64,000 nucleotides of DNA from Lojkania enalia (GCA_010094045.1 ML986593.1:304241-368240), one strand, 5' to 3'. Shown: positions 11,781 to 24,403, counted from the stretch's first letter. Translations and numbers: made by a program. The notes: a model not told the origin generated them from the letters alone.

Positions 11781-13153
11781 ATGGCTGAAGTTGTACGTTA
11801 TTTGTTACTGTTCCCCCACATTCAATTTATTTGTTCGCTGCCGGGGCCGCACAGTGGTGCCACCCTTCAGCACGAATGCTCCCTTCGCTAGTACATTCTT
11901 CGTTTTCTCACCTAGCATTTCACCAATATAGGCCGAAACCCTCGCCGAGCGCAAGCCCCGCAAGTCGGTCGCCTTTAGCGAAGGTCAAACAATTGTTGAC
12001 TCCGACGGCAACATTACGGAGAGCACAGAGATGAACGGCGGTAACAAGAATAGTGCCGAGTCGCACGCAACTGGTAGGTCAATCGATGGCGACGTGGGTA
12101 AACATGCCCGGTGCAAATTCGGGGTGGTGAATGTGGGCTGACTTGAAGGACTGTAGAAAATGCGGACAAGGACGTCGACGAGGTAACGGATATGTTCAAA
12201 GATCTGGCCAAGAAAAAGAAGAAGAAGAGTAGCAAGTCCAAGGAGGGCGGTGAAGAGGAGGCTGTGGCTGCTGACGGCGAGTTTGATCCTACGGCGCTAA
12301 AGAAGAAAAAGAAGAAAAAGCCCAAGACGGAAGACGACTTCGAAGCCAAGCTCAAGAAGGCGGAAGCAGAGGGTGGAGAAAAGGTTGAAGAGGAAGCCTC
12401 CGAAGAAGTCCAAGAGGGTGATATGATGAAGGGGACAGGGATCTGGAGTCAAGATTCGACGACACCTATAAGGTAAGTCACATCACCCCGCAATGCCGCT
12501 GATTAAGAACGGAAATTTCACCCTCTCGCAATACAGCACACAAAGTATGTAGATCATAGCTAACAAAGACAGCTATAATCTTCTGCTTAATCGGTTTTTC
12601 CAAATGCTCCATTCACACCACCCAGACCTTGCTTCCTCCGGGGGAAAGAGCTATAAGATTCCGCCTCCACAATGTCTTCGTGAAGGCAACAAGAAGACCA
12701 TCTTCGCGAATATTGCTGAGATTTGTAAGTCGAAGCTTAGGGCCGGAAATTCGTTAAGGGTAAAGGCTGACATACGTAAAGCGAAGCGGATGAAGCGTAG
12801 CGATGAACATGTCACGCAGTTCCTGTTCGCTGAGTTGGGTACCTCTGGTTCCGTCGACGGTTCCCGACGTCTGGTCATCAAGGGCCGTTTCCAGCAGAAG
12901 CAGATCGAGAATGTCCTTCGCCGATACATTGTTGAATATGTGACCTGCAAGGTACGGTAATAACGAATGTCTTCATTTTAGCAAGAGCTAACACTTGCGG
13001 TAGACTTGCCGATCCCCAGACACCGAGCTCAACAAAGGGGAGAACCGTCTCTACTTCGTCACATGCAACTCGTGCGGCTCTCGACGCTCTGTCACTGCGA
13101 TCAAAACAGGTTTCTCTGCACAGGTCGGAAAGAGGAGACGGCAACAAGGCTAA
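11781..13153 (+). CDS. SUI3: Translation initiation factor eIF2 subunit beta
   Basis: Six exons fit with GT-AG introns: 11781-11792, 11932-12073, 12157-12472, 12573-12724, 12782-12951 and 13004-13153, giving 313 residues. The protein is the beta subunit of the eIF2 trimer that brings initiator Met-tRNA to the 40S ribosome as a GTP ternary complex. The N-terminal part has two polylysine blocks near 12215 and 12300, the known contact sites for eIF5 and eIF2B epsilon. The core includes [20 protein letters not shown] and [19 protein letters not shown]. The C-terminal zinc ribbon is C-x2-C (TCKTC) then C-x2-C (TCNSC), ending in a basic tail. Only two lysine blocks are seen, against three in budding yeast, as I recall. 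The very short first exon encodes MAEV. All conserved elements are intact. Confidence 0.95.
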
Positions 13154-14369
13154 ACTACCCCGTGTCGGCTGGTCCGTGTATACTTTCCTTTGGCTAGATT
13201 GCCAGGTGCATTTCTGGGTTGAAGGACATGGCACCAAACGAGATAAGGGCGTATCGCGTGCGCCGCTCAGCATGATTATGACGGATAGAGGGTGGGATGG
13301 AACAAAATGGATATAATAGGATGCATTCCTTGAGAGGCTTTTGTTCATCAGCCGACGATTCTGTACGCAACTACCACAGATGGTATGAAATTAGAAGATG
13401 CTACTCCCATTCATTTCTGATAGTAAAGTAAAACCCCACCTCTCTTTGGGACTCGAAGAGTTGACCACTCCTTATCCGTGCCGCTTATGAAGTGATCAAT
13501 CACTAAGTCCCGAGGTCTCGTTCCTGGTGTGCTCAAGGCCTGGCAATATCTGCAGTCCAGAAGAAGAGCGCCAGCGAAAGGCGCACTAACCAAGAGCGAA
13601 TCAAAAATAGAAGACGATGAACGACGCTACATGGTACTGCCCTGCGCAAGCGCCTGTGGGCTCGTGCATTGCGCCCCCCAGCACAGAACTCGGTCCGCGG
13701 TAGTACAACGCAGTTTAGGCGGCATTTGGGAGAGGACAAGAGTTATAGATTGCATTTTGGCGCGCTCAGTATCCGAAGAAGGACAGAGTCGATATAAATG
13801 TCTCGAGCTTACGGTGCCGTGTTGCCTGGTAATACATAGGTGCAACGGTCAAAGGGAGAACTTGCGAGGTGTTACCGAAGTGCTGGTTCGGCGCTTAGAT
13901 ACCCCGCCAGGTTAGCTCTATTGCCATCCAGCCAAGGTGAATTAGGAACTTCATGGGCTAGAAGTCTCAGGGTCGACAGCAAGAGGTTTGTGATGGTCAA
14001 CAAAGCTATCCGGACGAAGCTGCGACAGAAGGAGCGCTGGTGATGCACTGTAGTAATGCATTCATAGAGCTTCGTGATTCGGCGGCCGATGAGAGAGCGA
14101 GCGCTTAGGGTGCCCCGCTAAGAACACGGGAATCAGCTCACAAGCTAAGGCTTTACGTTGAGGCTGAGCAGCTTTCGCGCCGCGCTTTATGAGAGAGGCG
14201 TGCGCTGATTCCTGTCTTCTGTTCTTTATCCTCTTCTCCCAACCTTCATCCCCACTAGACCTTTATTCCCGCGGGTTCTTGGGACCAAAGCTCGACAACC
14301 ACCCCAGTAGCCAGCTGAACCCCACTAACGCTAAACTTCCTTTGACCAGCTCACCTCGCAATTGCGAAT
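13154..14369. other. Intergenic region between eIF2 beta and the AIM24-family gene
   Basis: GC-richer than the flanking accessory DNA. Open frames of up to about 128 codons exist on both strands (13529-13915, for example), but none shows family motifs or a consistent intron structure. It probably holds the eIF2 beta terminator and the promoter of the next gene. Confidence 0.5.
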
Positions 14370-15786
14370 ATGTCGCAGAACTTCTACCCCCGTGGGTATT
14401 CAAGTTCGAGGATGATAGACACGGACTGACCAGACGTAGCTCCGCCCGAGAAGCAGGGATATCCTGCACCTGGTAAGTTACTACCAACCTTCAATCGATG
14501 TATTGCTGACATCGAGTTCTCGCCAGGGCAACCGCAGCCATATTACTCCCCTCCTCCCCAGCAGAACTATCCCCCACCCCCGACGTCCAGCCCACCAGCT
14601 CAGAACTACCCTCCACCCCCCCAACAGCAGCAATATGGAGCGCCTCCCGACCAGCAGCAGCCGCACGCGTACCCAGCTCCAGGAGGAGCACCCCCCGTTC
14701 CTCAGCATCCGCAGCAGCAGCCGATGGGATCACCATACGGCGCACCTTCGCCTTCGCCGCACCCTGCAATGACTCCACAGCAGATGGCTCAGCCTCCGCA
14801 ACAACAAATGGCACCGCAACAACAAATGGCGCCGCAACAACCACAGTTTGCAGGAGCTGGCAGCACGCAGGCGGATGATGTGGGCACTTTCAACGGTGGG
14901 AGCTATCGAGTTAGCCATCGGGATACGAATACCATCCTAACCGTCCAGCTGGCCATTGGGTGTCCCTTGACTGCCAAGCCAGGTGAGCTTGATACGTTTT
15001 CTACTTCCCACAAGGCTCAGATGCTATTCCAGATATTGCACAATAGTAGATCGTGGGCTAATATCGATTAAGGCGCTATGATTGCGATGAGCTCAACCGT
15101 TACCCTCAAGGGCTCCGTCAAATTCTCTCTCAAGAAAGCCCTCGTCGGCGGTGATATGAGCAAATCCACGTACACCGGTCCTGGAGAGCTTCTGCTGGCT
15201 CCGGCATCCATTGGCGACATCACCATTATCAAGTTAAACGGCCAAGAGCAGTGGAGTGTGGGCAAGGACGCTTTTTTGGCGTGCACCCAGGGTATTGTAA
15301 CCGAATACAAGAGTCAGGGATTAGGCAAGGCAATGTTCTCTGGAGAAGGGCTGTTCGTGTACAAGATTAGTGGCCAGGGCATTATGTGGGTGACCAGCTT
15401 CGGCGCAATCATTAGGAAGGATGTGAGTCACTCCTCTCTATTTTACGCGACTCTATGCTACACGTTTCAACCCAAGAGTGCTTTGACAGTCAATGACTGA
15501 CTGCTATACACAGCTCCAACGAGACGAGAAGTATATCATTGATAACGGGCATCTGGTCGCCTGGAATTGCAAATATGTCCTCGAGCGCGTATCAAGCGGT
15601 GGCATTATTTCGAACTTAGCAGCCGGCGAGGGGTTGGTGTGCAAGTTCACGGGTAGGTAATTCTAAATTGTGTTTGTGCGCCACTAACGTTGGACTACAG
15701 GTCCCGGTACTATCTTCATGCAGACTCGCAATCCGCAAGCCTTCTCGGCATGGCTCACTGCCAATGCAGCAAACCAGGGCATATAG
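14370..15786 (+). CDS. AIM24 / TIGR00266-family protein with Pro/Gln-rich N-terminus
   Basis: Six exons fit: 14370-14391, 14440-14472, 14527-14982, 15073-15422, 15514-15652 and 15701-15786, giving 361 residues. The first ~130 residues are a low-complexity Pro/Gln/Tyr segment, with repeats such as [13 protein letters not shown]. The rest is a single AIM24-type beta-rich domain ([19 protein letters not shown], then [31 protein letters not shown] and, near the end, [13 protein letters not shown] with [12 protein letters not shown]). The family includes yeast Aim24, needed for MICOS integrity in mitochondria. Cytosolic fungal forms with Pro-rich N-termini exist, and no clear mitochondrial presequence is visible here. 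A TGA read straight through from the start codon falls inside the first 48-base intron, where it forms the branch-site-like actgac. Confidence 0.85.
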
Positions 15787-16681
15787 AAGTTCCTTCGAAT
15801 TGGCGATGTAATGGCTACTGGAGAGTTGCATTACATCCCTCTCTTAATTTCTCGGAAGAATGGAAAATCCGCCACGCAGAGTTAGGAGTCCTTTTGGTTA
15901 ACGACCTATTCCTTGTATCAAACGCCTTCGCAATTAAATTTCTCCCTTTTTAAAGCTTGGCCTAGTCAAATTTGAAAACTGATCTCTTTTATGATGACTT
16001 GAGTATCTGGAAGCATGGAGTTGGTGAGGAAAGGGTGTGGATATCTTTCAACGTTGTGTTCTTGGATCTTCAATTCGATATTTCTTTGGAGTTTCGATCT
16101 ATGCCCCGTCATTTATACTCCTTCCCAAAATTGATGATTTTATAAATGTCTACACGGTGAGATGTCTGTTGGTAGATGTCCTCTGCTGTTACCCCGGTGG
16201 ATCGAGGACCATGTTATTCCGCATGGTAGACAAAGGGATGTAGCGACTCTTGCGGAAGTTGGGAAAATATAATGAAATTGAAAAAGAACGGACTCGAGAG
16301 TCAAGAATTGAGAGACTATTGCTGGAGAGTAGCTTGACAAGTCGAGGTCTAGCTTAGGATCGAGGAATATGCAAGGGCCCTTCCTGTTTTCGGTGCAAGT
16401 ATATGGTCACATGACGTGACGTGTCTGCTCTCCAAGGCGATGTGATTGATCGGAATAGTATACCTGTACTTATATAGATACAGTTTATCTGTTCTTAACA
16501 TATGTGTTTTCTAAAATAATTTATTGAGCGGGACAAGTGCCCCGATATCCAAGCATCCTTTTATTGGATTGGTCATCGGTTGTTTAAGCGAGGCTGCTTT
16601 CGCGCATTCTCGTGCGCTTCTTTCTGTCACTCCTCCCCCATTCGCAGAAGCTATGATTGCCTACATGCATACTGTTTCACG
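15787..16681. other. Intergenic region
   Basis: AT-rich in its second half. It contains the 3' end of the AIM24-family gene and the presumed promoter of the zinc-cluster regulator. No conserved frame is seen. Confidence 0.5.
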
Positions 16682-18300
16682 ATGCGCAAGACGCTTAGAA
16701 GGTCGTGCAATGCCTGTGCCAAATCGAAGTTGAGCTGCGATCTTCGCACGCCTCAATGCTCACGGTGTATAAAGAGGAACTTTGCTTGCGTCTATGCGAA
16801 CCAGCCGCTGACCTCCGCGTTGACTAGAAACGCAAGCACATCTCCTATTGAGCCTTCTCCAGAAGCTGAGGGTGCGGCTGTGCGACTCTCGACAGACCCA
16901 TTGACGCTGTTCAACAATCCTGGTGTACAATCGTTCGACCCGTTCGATTCGTATCCGCATACGAGACTTCCACGTACGCATGTTCATCGGCTTATCCAAC
17001 ACTGTGAGTCTCTGCTTCTGTCACTATTCATAGTATCTTCGTATAAAACATAGCTAAGATAGTGTAGTTCTGTCGAAAATCGTCTTCCAGTACTACCCCT
17101 TGGATTTGAATACTTCATCGAACCCTTTTGTAGTTTCTTGGTGGCCTCTTGCTCTCGCTGATCCAGCTCTTTTCCATGTGTCGCTTCAAACTGCGTCCTT
17201 AGATATAGAGCTCCGAGCTCGGAAGGGCTTTACTAACTCAGAAATTTTGATGGCTGATTCGGTGTCCCTGGTAAGACAAAGGATCGAAGATCCATTGTTA
17301 GCCTCTCAAGACGAGACCCTGGATTCAGTAGTCACGTTAGCTGCTATTGAGGTGAGATTTTTCTATCTACAATGCAATTACTCCAATCGGTCTCGCATGG
17401 CTAGGCTGACTTCAAATACGATAGTTCGGTAAAGGCAACTTGGCTGTTAGTAAAATGCATATCGATGGAGTCAAAAGCATGGTTCAGATGAGAGGGGGAA
17501 TAAAACATGTGAAGCTCGCGAATCCACTGACAGCAAGAATGGTCTCCTGGTAAGCACTTGGATTGAGAAGGTGGCTTAAGGTATCCCGCTAATAAATTGA
17601 ACAAAGGGTATCTATGATAGTCATGCAATCTCCTCAGTTCCCGATTCAAAGTGACAGTGGCCTTGGAGACGGAATAGCTCCCATTTCACAATGGCATGAA
17701 GCTGCGACAAATTTGCAGGACCCAGCCCCACCATCTCTTGATAATCTTATTCTCAGTCCAGAAATAGGCGAAGTCTTGTTTCGCCTTCGCAATCTGTTTA
17801 TGGAACCCCGAAGTTTCGACCTGTCCAACACTGATCTCCATGATTTAACGTGCTTTGTTCTGCACAAACTACTACTCTGGTCTCCCCAGTCTACGGGACG
17901 CAATATCCCCCAATCGCTAGCAGCTTCACAATGCGTTCGACATGCACTAGCCCTCTACATGCTCATTATTCAGGGACCGACATATTTTTCGCATGCGCGC
18001 CTTCAGTACAATACAACCCTACAGCTCAAAGCTCACTTGGAAGGCTCCTTGAGCCCATTACTCCTTAGTCATAAATCACTCGCTATTTGGCTCCTCTCAG
18101 TCGGCATGGTAACTTCGGACGGACTACAAGAGTGTGACTGGTTCTCGAATCAAGCAAAGGCTATCATTACAGCCTATGACTTGTATACTTGGGAAAATAT
18201 TCTCACTCATCTCGAGGAAATTCTATGGCTTAAGACGCAACAGTCGGAACATCTCTTTCGGCAACAGTGGCAGGACGTCTGGATGCTTGGGGGAGCATGA
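16682..18300 (+). CDS. Zn(II)2Cys6 zinc-cluster transcription factor
   Basis: Exons 16682-17003, 17068-17351, 17425-17549 and 17607-18300 give 474 residues. The DNA-binding zinc cluster is at the very N-terminus with cysteines at residues 9, 12, 19, 26, 29 and 36 (C-x2-C-x6-C-x6-C-x2-C-x6-C) after a basic MRKTLRR start, so this ATG is preferred over in-frame ATGs upstream. The remaining part is helical, with FVVSWWPLALADPALFHVSLQTAS and LDSVVTLAAIE, typical of the Fungal_trans_2-like middle region of ascomycete regulators. The protein would act in the nucleus as a pathway-specific regulator. Its targets are unknown, but a degenerate FAD oxidoreductase and an aldo-keto reductase lie 2-5 kb downstream and could be its former cluster. 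Confidence 0.85.
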
Positions 18301-20433
18301 TAACTACGATATTTGAAAACTTTGCAGTAGATCGGACACCCAGGGACTTACCATTGGCCCCGGGAATCAGATACGATGTCCCACGTGTGTGGCTTGATAA
18401 CCCAAACGGATTCATTCTTGGACCGTAGAGGACTAGTCTCCGAAGGCCAAGGGCTCTCGGCTATTCATTGGCGCAGCTACAGCCCCAACTTTATCCCATC
18501 ATGGAATAATCTTCATTAATCAACATCGTCACAAAAGTGTCTCCTCCGGAATGCCGTCATGGTGAGGAGATGTGAGGAATTTGTGGTTTCTAATGGGAAA
18601 TCTTGACTTTGATTAAGTAAACCATGAATATTGGAGCCCAAGCCCCCTATGACGGGGCTCTAAGATATAGTTTTTCCTTCAATACTGTCTGGAGTCAGCA
18701 ATTTCGAGTTTTTAGTCTTGATGCTGACTTCTGTACTGAAGTAACTCTCGACAAGGGAAATTCTGTAAACGAAGCAATGTGGGCAAGGACATTGAGGACC
18801 AAATTCACGTCTCGAGAAGATTAATCCGACACCTCAACGAATTTGTGCTGCTATGAAAGACCTCAAACGCCTTCCAATTGTCCGAATTCGACCCAACTTC
18901 GATAGTCCGATACTTAGATCCTCACTACGATGGTCGTTTCCAACGAGCGGGAGCTATGCCCGGGCGCTATTCAAAAAACTCCTCATTTCTAGCCGATACT
19001 ATACCCAGTCATGTACGTCGAGCGAAATTATTTGATTGCTGGACCCAAGTTCCAGATCCTCTCCATGTACCCAGGCAGTACATCCTAAATTCGATTCTTA
19101 GCTCGCTCGATGGGCTAGTGGACCTCAGCTGCGTTCCTTTTTCCAACAGTGGGTTGGCTTCATAATTTAGTACTACACGTACTTGCTAACATTCTCAGTC
19201 TTTGCAGGCTCATCACCTCAGCCTTTGATGATTTTGAACGAAGACTAGACGTGCCTGACTACTTTCGAGACCAAAGCTTTCGGGTCGATGGCAGCAATAG
19301 AAATCCGATGTTTAATCTAATCATATATGACTACCCCTCTCATACCAATGTAACCATCAAAAGACTTCATCATCACCCACCACGAGCAATCTTCATAGTG
19401 TATGTAACCGTAAGGCCGGATTACACCATCATAAGGGCGCTATGATAAGCCTTGTATGATCCGGGCTCCGAGAGTCCCGGGCGATGCGGAATCGAAAACG
19501 AAAAACTGACCCTTAATATGGGGTGGGCGCGGGAACTTGTCCAGCTAGGAGAAATTTGCCCTTACTAGAGCGCCTATGATTGGGAAGGCAGCATTAGAGC
19601 TTGATTGATGGGATCAGGCTACGGAAAGGTTGGAGGCTAACGCATTTTTGCGACTTTGTTCTCGATGGTATGATTCTATCGGTGTTGTGATTTACTTTCA
19701 TCTAGCATCCACGCATCCGCCATCATGCCTCTGAACCGACTCAATGAGCATCGACTACTTTAAGAAATGTAGGTTTGATAGATATCAAATCAAAACATGG
19801 TAACCGCATTTTGGTACACTACATGATAGCCTTTTAAACACTTTCTTCATTTCGGTCTTCTTAATTGACTCTGCCATTAAGATCCTCGAATAGGTTAAGC
19901 GGAATCATGGACGCCTTAAAATGCTCACTGACCGAGCCTGTAGATCTTCTACAGCTAGCGCTTCGAGCAGCTGCTCGTTTTATCGTCGCTTGTGGATCAT
20001 TCGTGCTCAGGCCCTCTGTCGCAAGTGGGCTCTTGATCCTGTATTTCTTAATAATGGCAGTGTCTTCGGGCTTTCGGAAAGACCGAATCCAAGACCGAAG
20101 CCAGCTCAAGTCCACATCCCTAGAAAAGGTCTGCCCGGGCGTTCATTTAGCTGACTTGCTTACCAATTTCTTTCTCTTGGCTACTTACCTAGCTGACGTG
20201 AGGCTCCGAACCGCAACATTTTCGAGCCACTGGAGCTAGACTCCGCACGGTTTGGTCCGGCCGGCTCATCGTGATTGGTTCCCAAGCCATAACGTAACTA
20301 GGACGTGTAAGTCATTCAGGATGGAAACGTACCCTTACAGTATTCAATTCACACGCCTTATATACCTTAAATACATAACCTAGACCTTATACCGCCACAG
20401 AATCTCCACTCTAACATACCCTAGAACTAATCA
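18301..20433. other. Intergenic region with unassigned open frames
   Basis: Open frames at 18878-19165, 19149-19445 and 19865-20239 look partly protein-like (the last has a hydrophobic stretch), but none matches a family I know and no consistent gene model joins them. They could be debris of an older gene. A TATA-like element of the next gene lies at 20358-20364. Confidence 0.4.
20358..20364 (+). promoter_or_regulatory. TATA box of the FAD oxidoreductase gene
   Basis: The ttatata element lies 70 bases before the ATG at 20434. Confidence 0.5.
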
Positions 20434-21889
20434 ATGACAATGGCAAAACAAGACATAACCACAGCCCTCCCGCCAACATGCAAACCCATCGTCCCAACCC
20501 CAGAAACCAAAACACAAGATGTTCTCTCCAGATGGTCCGACGCTCATGTCTCCCTCCCCTATGCCATCGTCACACCGACTAGCACTGAAGATATTGTCTC
20601 CACAATCCACTTCGCCCAATCTCACTCCCTGAAAATCGTCCCCGCGGCCGGCGCCAACGGTTCCTTCATCCCCATCACCAGCCGCACAATCTACCTCGAC
20701 ATGACTTCCTTTAACAAGGTGCACCTCGACGCCTCACGCGGCGAAGTGACGATCGGCGGCGGCGCAACGACCGGCACCGTGCTCCAACATCTCGCAGAAC
20801 GGGGATGGCACACCGTTCTCACCAATAGCAACGCCGTAGGCGTGGTGGGCGCGTTCTTGGGCGGCATGAGCGGCGCCGTGAACGGGATCAAGGGATTCGG
20901 AATCGATCACGTTACAAGCGTTACGATGGCCATTTTCGATGCCGGACAGGCGCCCGATTGGCGAGGTGGTTTTTGGACCGGAAAGTGAAGGGGGGGAGGA
21001 GAAGAAGCTATTCGAAGTCCTCTGTGGTGCAGGGCATGGGATGGGCGTTGTAACGAGCTTGACGCTTAGGGCATGGAGGGTTGACGAGTTGGGGCTAACG
21101 GACGGCAAGGTCTGGACGAGGAAGTTAATGTTTCCGGCACGGGCGGTGGCCGAGGTTGCAGAATTGTATTTGGCACTGCAGCCCCCCGCGAGGGAATTGA
21201 CGGCTGTGATGGTGTTTTTGAGGGCACCCCCCACGGCGCCGGTGCCCGATGCACCTATGATTTTGCTAAGTTTGTCGTATTTTGGATCGGAAGGGAGTGC
21301 GAGAAGAATGTGTGTGAAAACATACGAAGAGCGTTATACGAGGAAAGCTATTATGAACGTGACCGCGTTGACGAAAATGGAGGATCTAAACGCTGCAAAT
21401 GAGCCGCTGAGTGCGCGTGGTGGGTTCAAGGAGTACTATGGCTGCTTTTTGGAGGAGGTGAGCATGGAAAGTATTGTCAAGAGCTTTGAGGAGTGGCAGA
21501 AGTTCACTGCGGCAGATTTGAAGGATCGGGGGAAAAGCTTTGTGGTCATTGGGTCTTGGAGCACGGATGTGCTCGTTAAGAATGAGGGAGCGTTGGGTTA
21601 CAAGACGTATTTTAATGCGCGAGGTAGAGGGACCTTTGTGCAAGCGACCGTTTGGTATGACAAGTGGGACGCTAAAGAGGAGGCGGATTCGTTTGGAAGT
21701 GCATTGGTAGGGTATTTGAGGAAAGAGGATAGACAGGCTGGTAGGAAAGACTTTTGCTTTGCCAACAATATGATTGCGGGACATAATATCTACGAGATAT
21801 ATACAGAAGAGCAGGTAAGTGAAATTAAACGTGTGCGAGAGTTATGGGATGAAAAGAAGACCGGCTGGGGAATACTCGATGGATGGTAG
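20434..21889 (+). pseudogene. BBE-type FAD-linked oxidoreductase, one frameshift
   Basis: The first 170 or so codons run in one frame from the ATG at 20434 and the rest in the next frame from about 20950 to the TAG at 21889, about 485 residues in all. The N-terminal FAD-binding (PCMH) part shows IVTPTSTEDIVSTIHFAQ, PAAGANGSF, IYLDMTSFNKV, VTIGGGATTGTVLQHL and NSNAVGVVGAFLGG. After the shift come LFEVLCGAGHGMGVVTSLT and a long substrate domain ending DGW. A single extra C in the CCC at 20951-20953 would explain the shift. Enzymes of this family oxidise alcohols, amines or polyketides with FAD. The usual GGGHG histidine that binds FAD covalently is Asn here (residue 75). The frameshift could also be an assembly error. 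No splice sites remove it. Confidence 0.75.
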
Positions 21890-22166
21890 ACGCGTTACGA
21901 AACAGGAAAGCGGTATATATAAGGCCAGGACCGGGAGCATGCGAAGTGTTTCGCATCTTCCATTCATGAAAATGCTCTTCCATGACGAATCTTCCCAAAG
22001 AATATAATACTCCATATAAACTTAATGCGAGAGTTTAGCCAGAAAAAATAGAAAGTATAAAGGAAGACTTCATTAGTTACTCAATTGTTACCAAACTTTG
22101 AGATTCCCTCGCCTCTAACCGATATCCCAAGTTTGGTCACTAACCACATATAAGAACATCTGTAAT
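21890..22166. other. Convergent 3' intergenic region
   Basis: Separates the ends of the FAD oxidoreductase and the aldo-keto reductase. Only AT-rich spacer is seen. Confidence 0.5.
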
Positions 22167-23429
22167 TCATGATAGTAGAGAAGGGTTTTTGAACAGCGCA
22201 TCCAAAGGACCCTCGTGCGGTGGGATCGGTCGAGGTTTGACAACGTAGTCATAGAAGCCGAAACCGCTGTTGAACTTGTTATCCTCCGGACCAATAACAG
22301 CCGTATTGTCTGCACTAAACATGTTATGCGGAAACCCGATTTCGAATCCATATGCACCATCAATCTCTTTGATTTCATCGTTCGTCAATTTCAGACCCAA
22401 GGCCTCAATGTTGGATTTCAAGTGCTCAAGTTTCCGTCCCCCAACGATAGGAAATGTATAGGGAGCTTTATGCATAACGTATGCCAAGGCGACAGAGGTT
22501 ATGAGTGTATCCTTCTGTTTGGCAATGGTGTTAAGAACGAGACTGACTTTTTCTTCTTTGCCGGTACTCATCATGGCCATGTTGCGGGTGCCATCTTTTC
22601 CCCATTGGTTCTTTGGTTTGAAGTATCCGCCACCGAGAGCCCCCCAGGGAGCAAGCGCCATGCCTTCGTCCATGCACATTGGTATGATCTCCCGCTCGAA
22701 GTCGCGTTCTGCCGCCGACCAGCGACCTTGATAGAGAGAGAATTGTCGAAGCCCATGCTGGCGAGCGTAGCAGTTCATTTTTACAACTAGCCAAGCCGGG
22801 GTGTCGCTCACACCGAGGTAGATTACTTTGCGTGAGGTCACGAGGTCGTTGAGGGCATGCATGATTTCAGGGATGCTGGTTGTATGGTCCCAGAAATGAA
22901 TGTAGTACTTTTGTTTATTAGCTCATGTGTTGGTCAATACTTACGCTGAAAATAAAAGAAGAGATTTTTGATTAGGAGACGGGTTTGAACACACGATGTC
23001 GATATAACTCGTTTTCAGCTGCTTCAGCGACCGCTCAACACTAGTATGAATGTTCTTCGCGCTGTTCCCGCTGAAATTACTCCGAATCTTCACCTCCGGT
23101 ATATGGCTCGCCTGAGGGCCAGTAAATTTCGTTGCAATAACCATCTCGTCCCTGTTCTTTCGAGCCTCCATCCATTCACCCAGCCAGAGTTCCGACTCGT
23201 TAAATTGGTAATTTACGGCTGTGTCGATGAAGTTACCGCCGGCATGGAAAAAGTAGTCGAGGATTTCGAAAGCAGTTTCCTTTGAACATTCGCCGAGGGA
23301 ACTCTTCCAGGCTTCACCGAAATTCATGGCGCCAAGACAGAGAGGTGAAACCTTTACGCCAGCCGTGGGGGAGAGGATGCGATGGCGACCGAGGAGTGAG
23401 ACTGGCACTATTTTCGGTACGGCTGCCAT
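22167..23429 (-). CDS. Aldo-keto reductase, norsolorinic acid reductase-like
   Basis: Two exons, 23429-22995 and 22907-22167, with an 87-base intron (donor gtgtgt), give 391 residues. This matches the size of AKR9-type fungal enzymes related to aryl-alcohol dehydrogenases and norsolorinic acid reductase, which reduce aldehydes or ketones with NADPH. The catalytic tetrad is visible: Asp69 and Tyr74 in FIDTAVNYQFNESE, Lys101 in VIATKFTG, and His149 in YYIHFWDHTTS. The coenzyme-binding end includes SVALAYVMHKAPYTFPIVGGRK and HLKSNIEALGLKLT. The gene appears intact. It converges with the FAD oxidoreductase, and both may have belonged to one small metabolic cluster with the zinc-cluster regulator. 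The substrate is unknown. Confidence 0.9.
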
Positions 23430-24403
23430 GGTTAAAGTCTATTATAGAAGACCTCGTGTATAAGGCAAAATTCCTCGGGGTTTGAGATTCGAAAGAAGTG
23501 TTGGAGACTGTCCACAATTTTGTTTGTTGTAGAATCCTTTGTACCAAGTCAAACTGCGGTTTATTCGCTAGCGCCATTCTAGTGGCTTGGCACGATGCTA
23601 TGCAGGAGTAATTATGGTATGACGATTCTTCTCATAAAAAGCAATGATTATTTGTATTTGCTCACAAAGAAGCACTTGCTAACATATATGAGCAGTGTTG
23701 TCTTACTCTATGATGGCGTTAACGCTGCGCGGCTGCTTCTAGAGCTCGCTGGTACGTTAATAGAAATCGCCCCTCCGATGTAGTTCGACTTAAGAGCGAT
23801 TACGTGGAACAGAATTTTGAAATTTAGTGTCAGTGGAAGTTAGTTATGCTACATCTTCCATCCAATACTCTCCGGTACGTGAAATTTGAGATGATGGTGT
23901 AGTGCTAGAGAAAACGGTAGGAGAAGGAATTTAATCTCGTGCTATTATAAATGCGGTATAGCAAAGCTACAGTCTCAACGCTAGAAATTGACATTATCCA
24001 TCTCCACATATCTCATCAATCGATAAGATCACATATTGCTGTCTTTGCGTGCGTCGATGATGTTTTCCCGCGTATCGATGCCAAGTAGCAATGACGAGGT
24101 TGAACGGCGAACCCTTGTAGGTGATCGAAACAAGCCTTTACGCAGCATTATGGGGCACTCTGTGCTCGTGAAAATTGTTTAAAAAGTTTTTAGGATTAGT
24201 TGAACAGTTTACTATCAATGTTCTGTAGACTTTCTGTGCCCTTTCCAGGCATACAACTCCTATTCTCCCCATAAAATTCCAACACTACATCCGTAACTTC
24301 ACAAGTCATATGGTAACCATATTCAATTCATCATTTCTCTACAAAATCACCCGCGTCTGAAAAATCCATCACACGCCAAGATGAGGTTATAAAAGGCGGT
24401 CCA

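Noticed and set aside
12014..12355. Antisense frame opposite the polylysine blocks of eIF2 beta
   Set aside because: Its FFFFFF-rich translation mirrors the AAG runs of the sense gene.
13529..13915. 128-codon open frame between eIF2 beta and the AIM24-family gene
   Set aside because: No family motif, no good start context and overlapping frames on the other strand; likely chance in GC-rich DNA.
14481..14918. Long antisense frames opposite the Pro/Gln-rich part of the AIM24-family gene
   Set aside because: Low-complexity codons leave the other strand free of stops; the translations are biased and carry no domain.
20940..20990. An intron to explain the FAD oxidoreductase frame change
   Set aside because: There is no GT-AG pair of workable length that restores the frame; a one-base indel explains it better.
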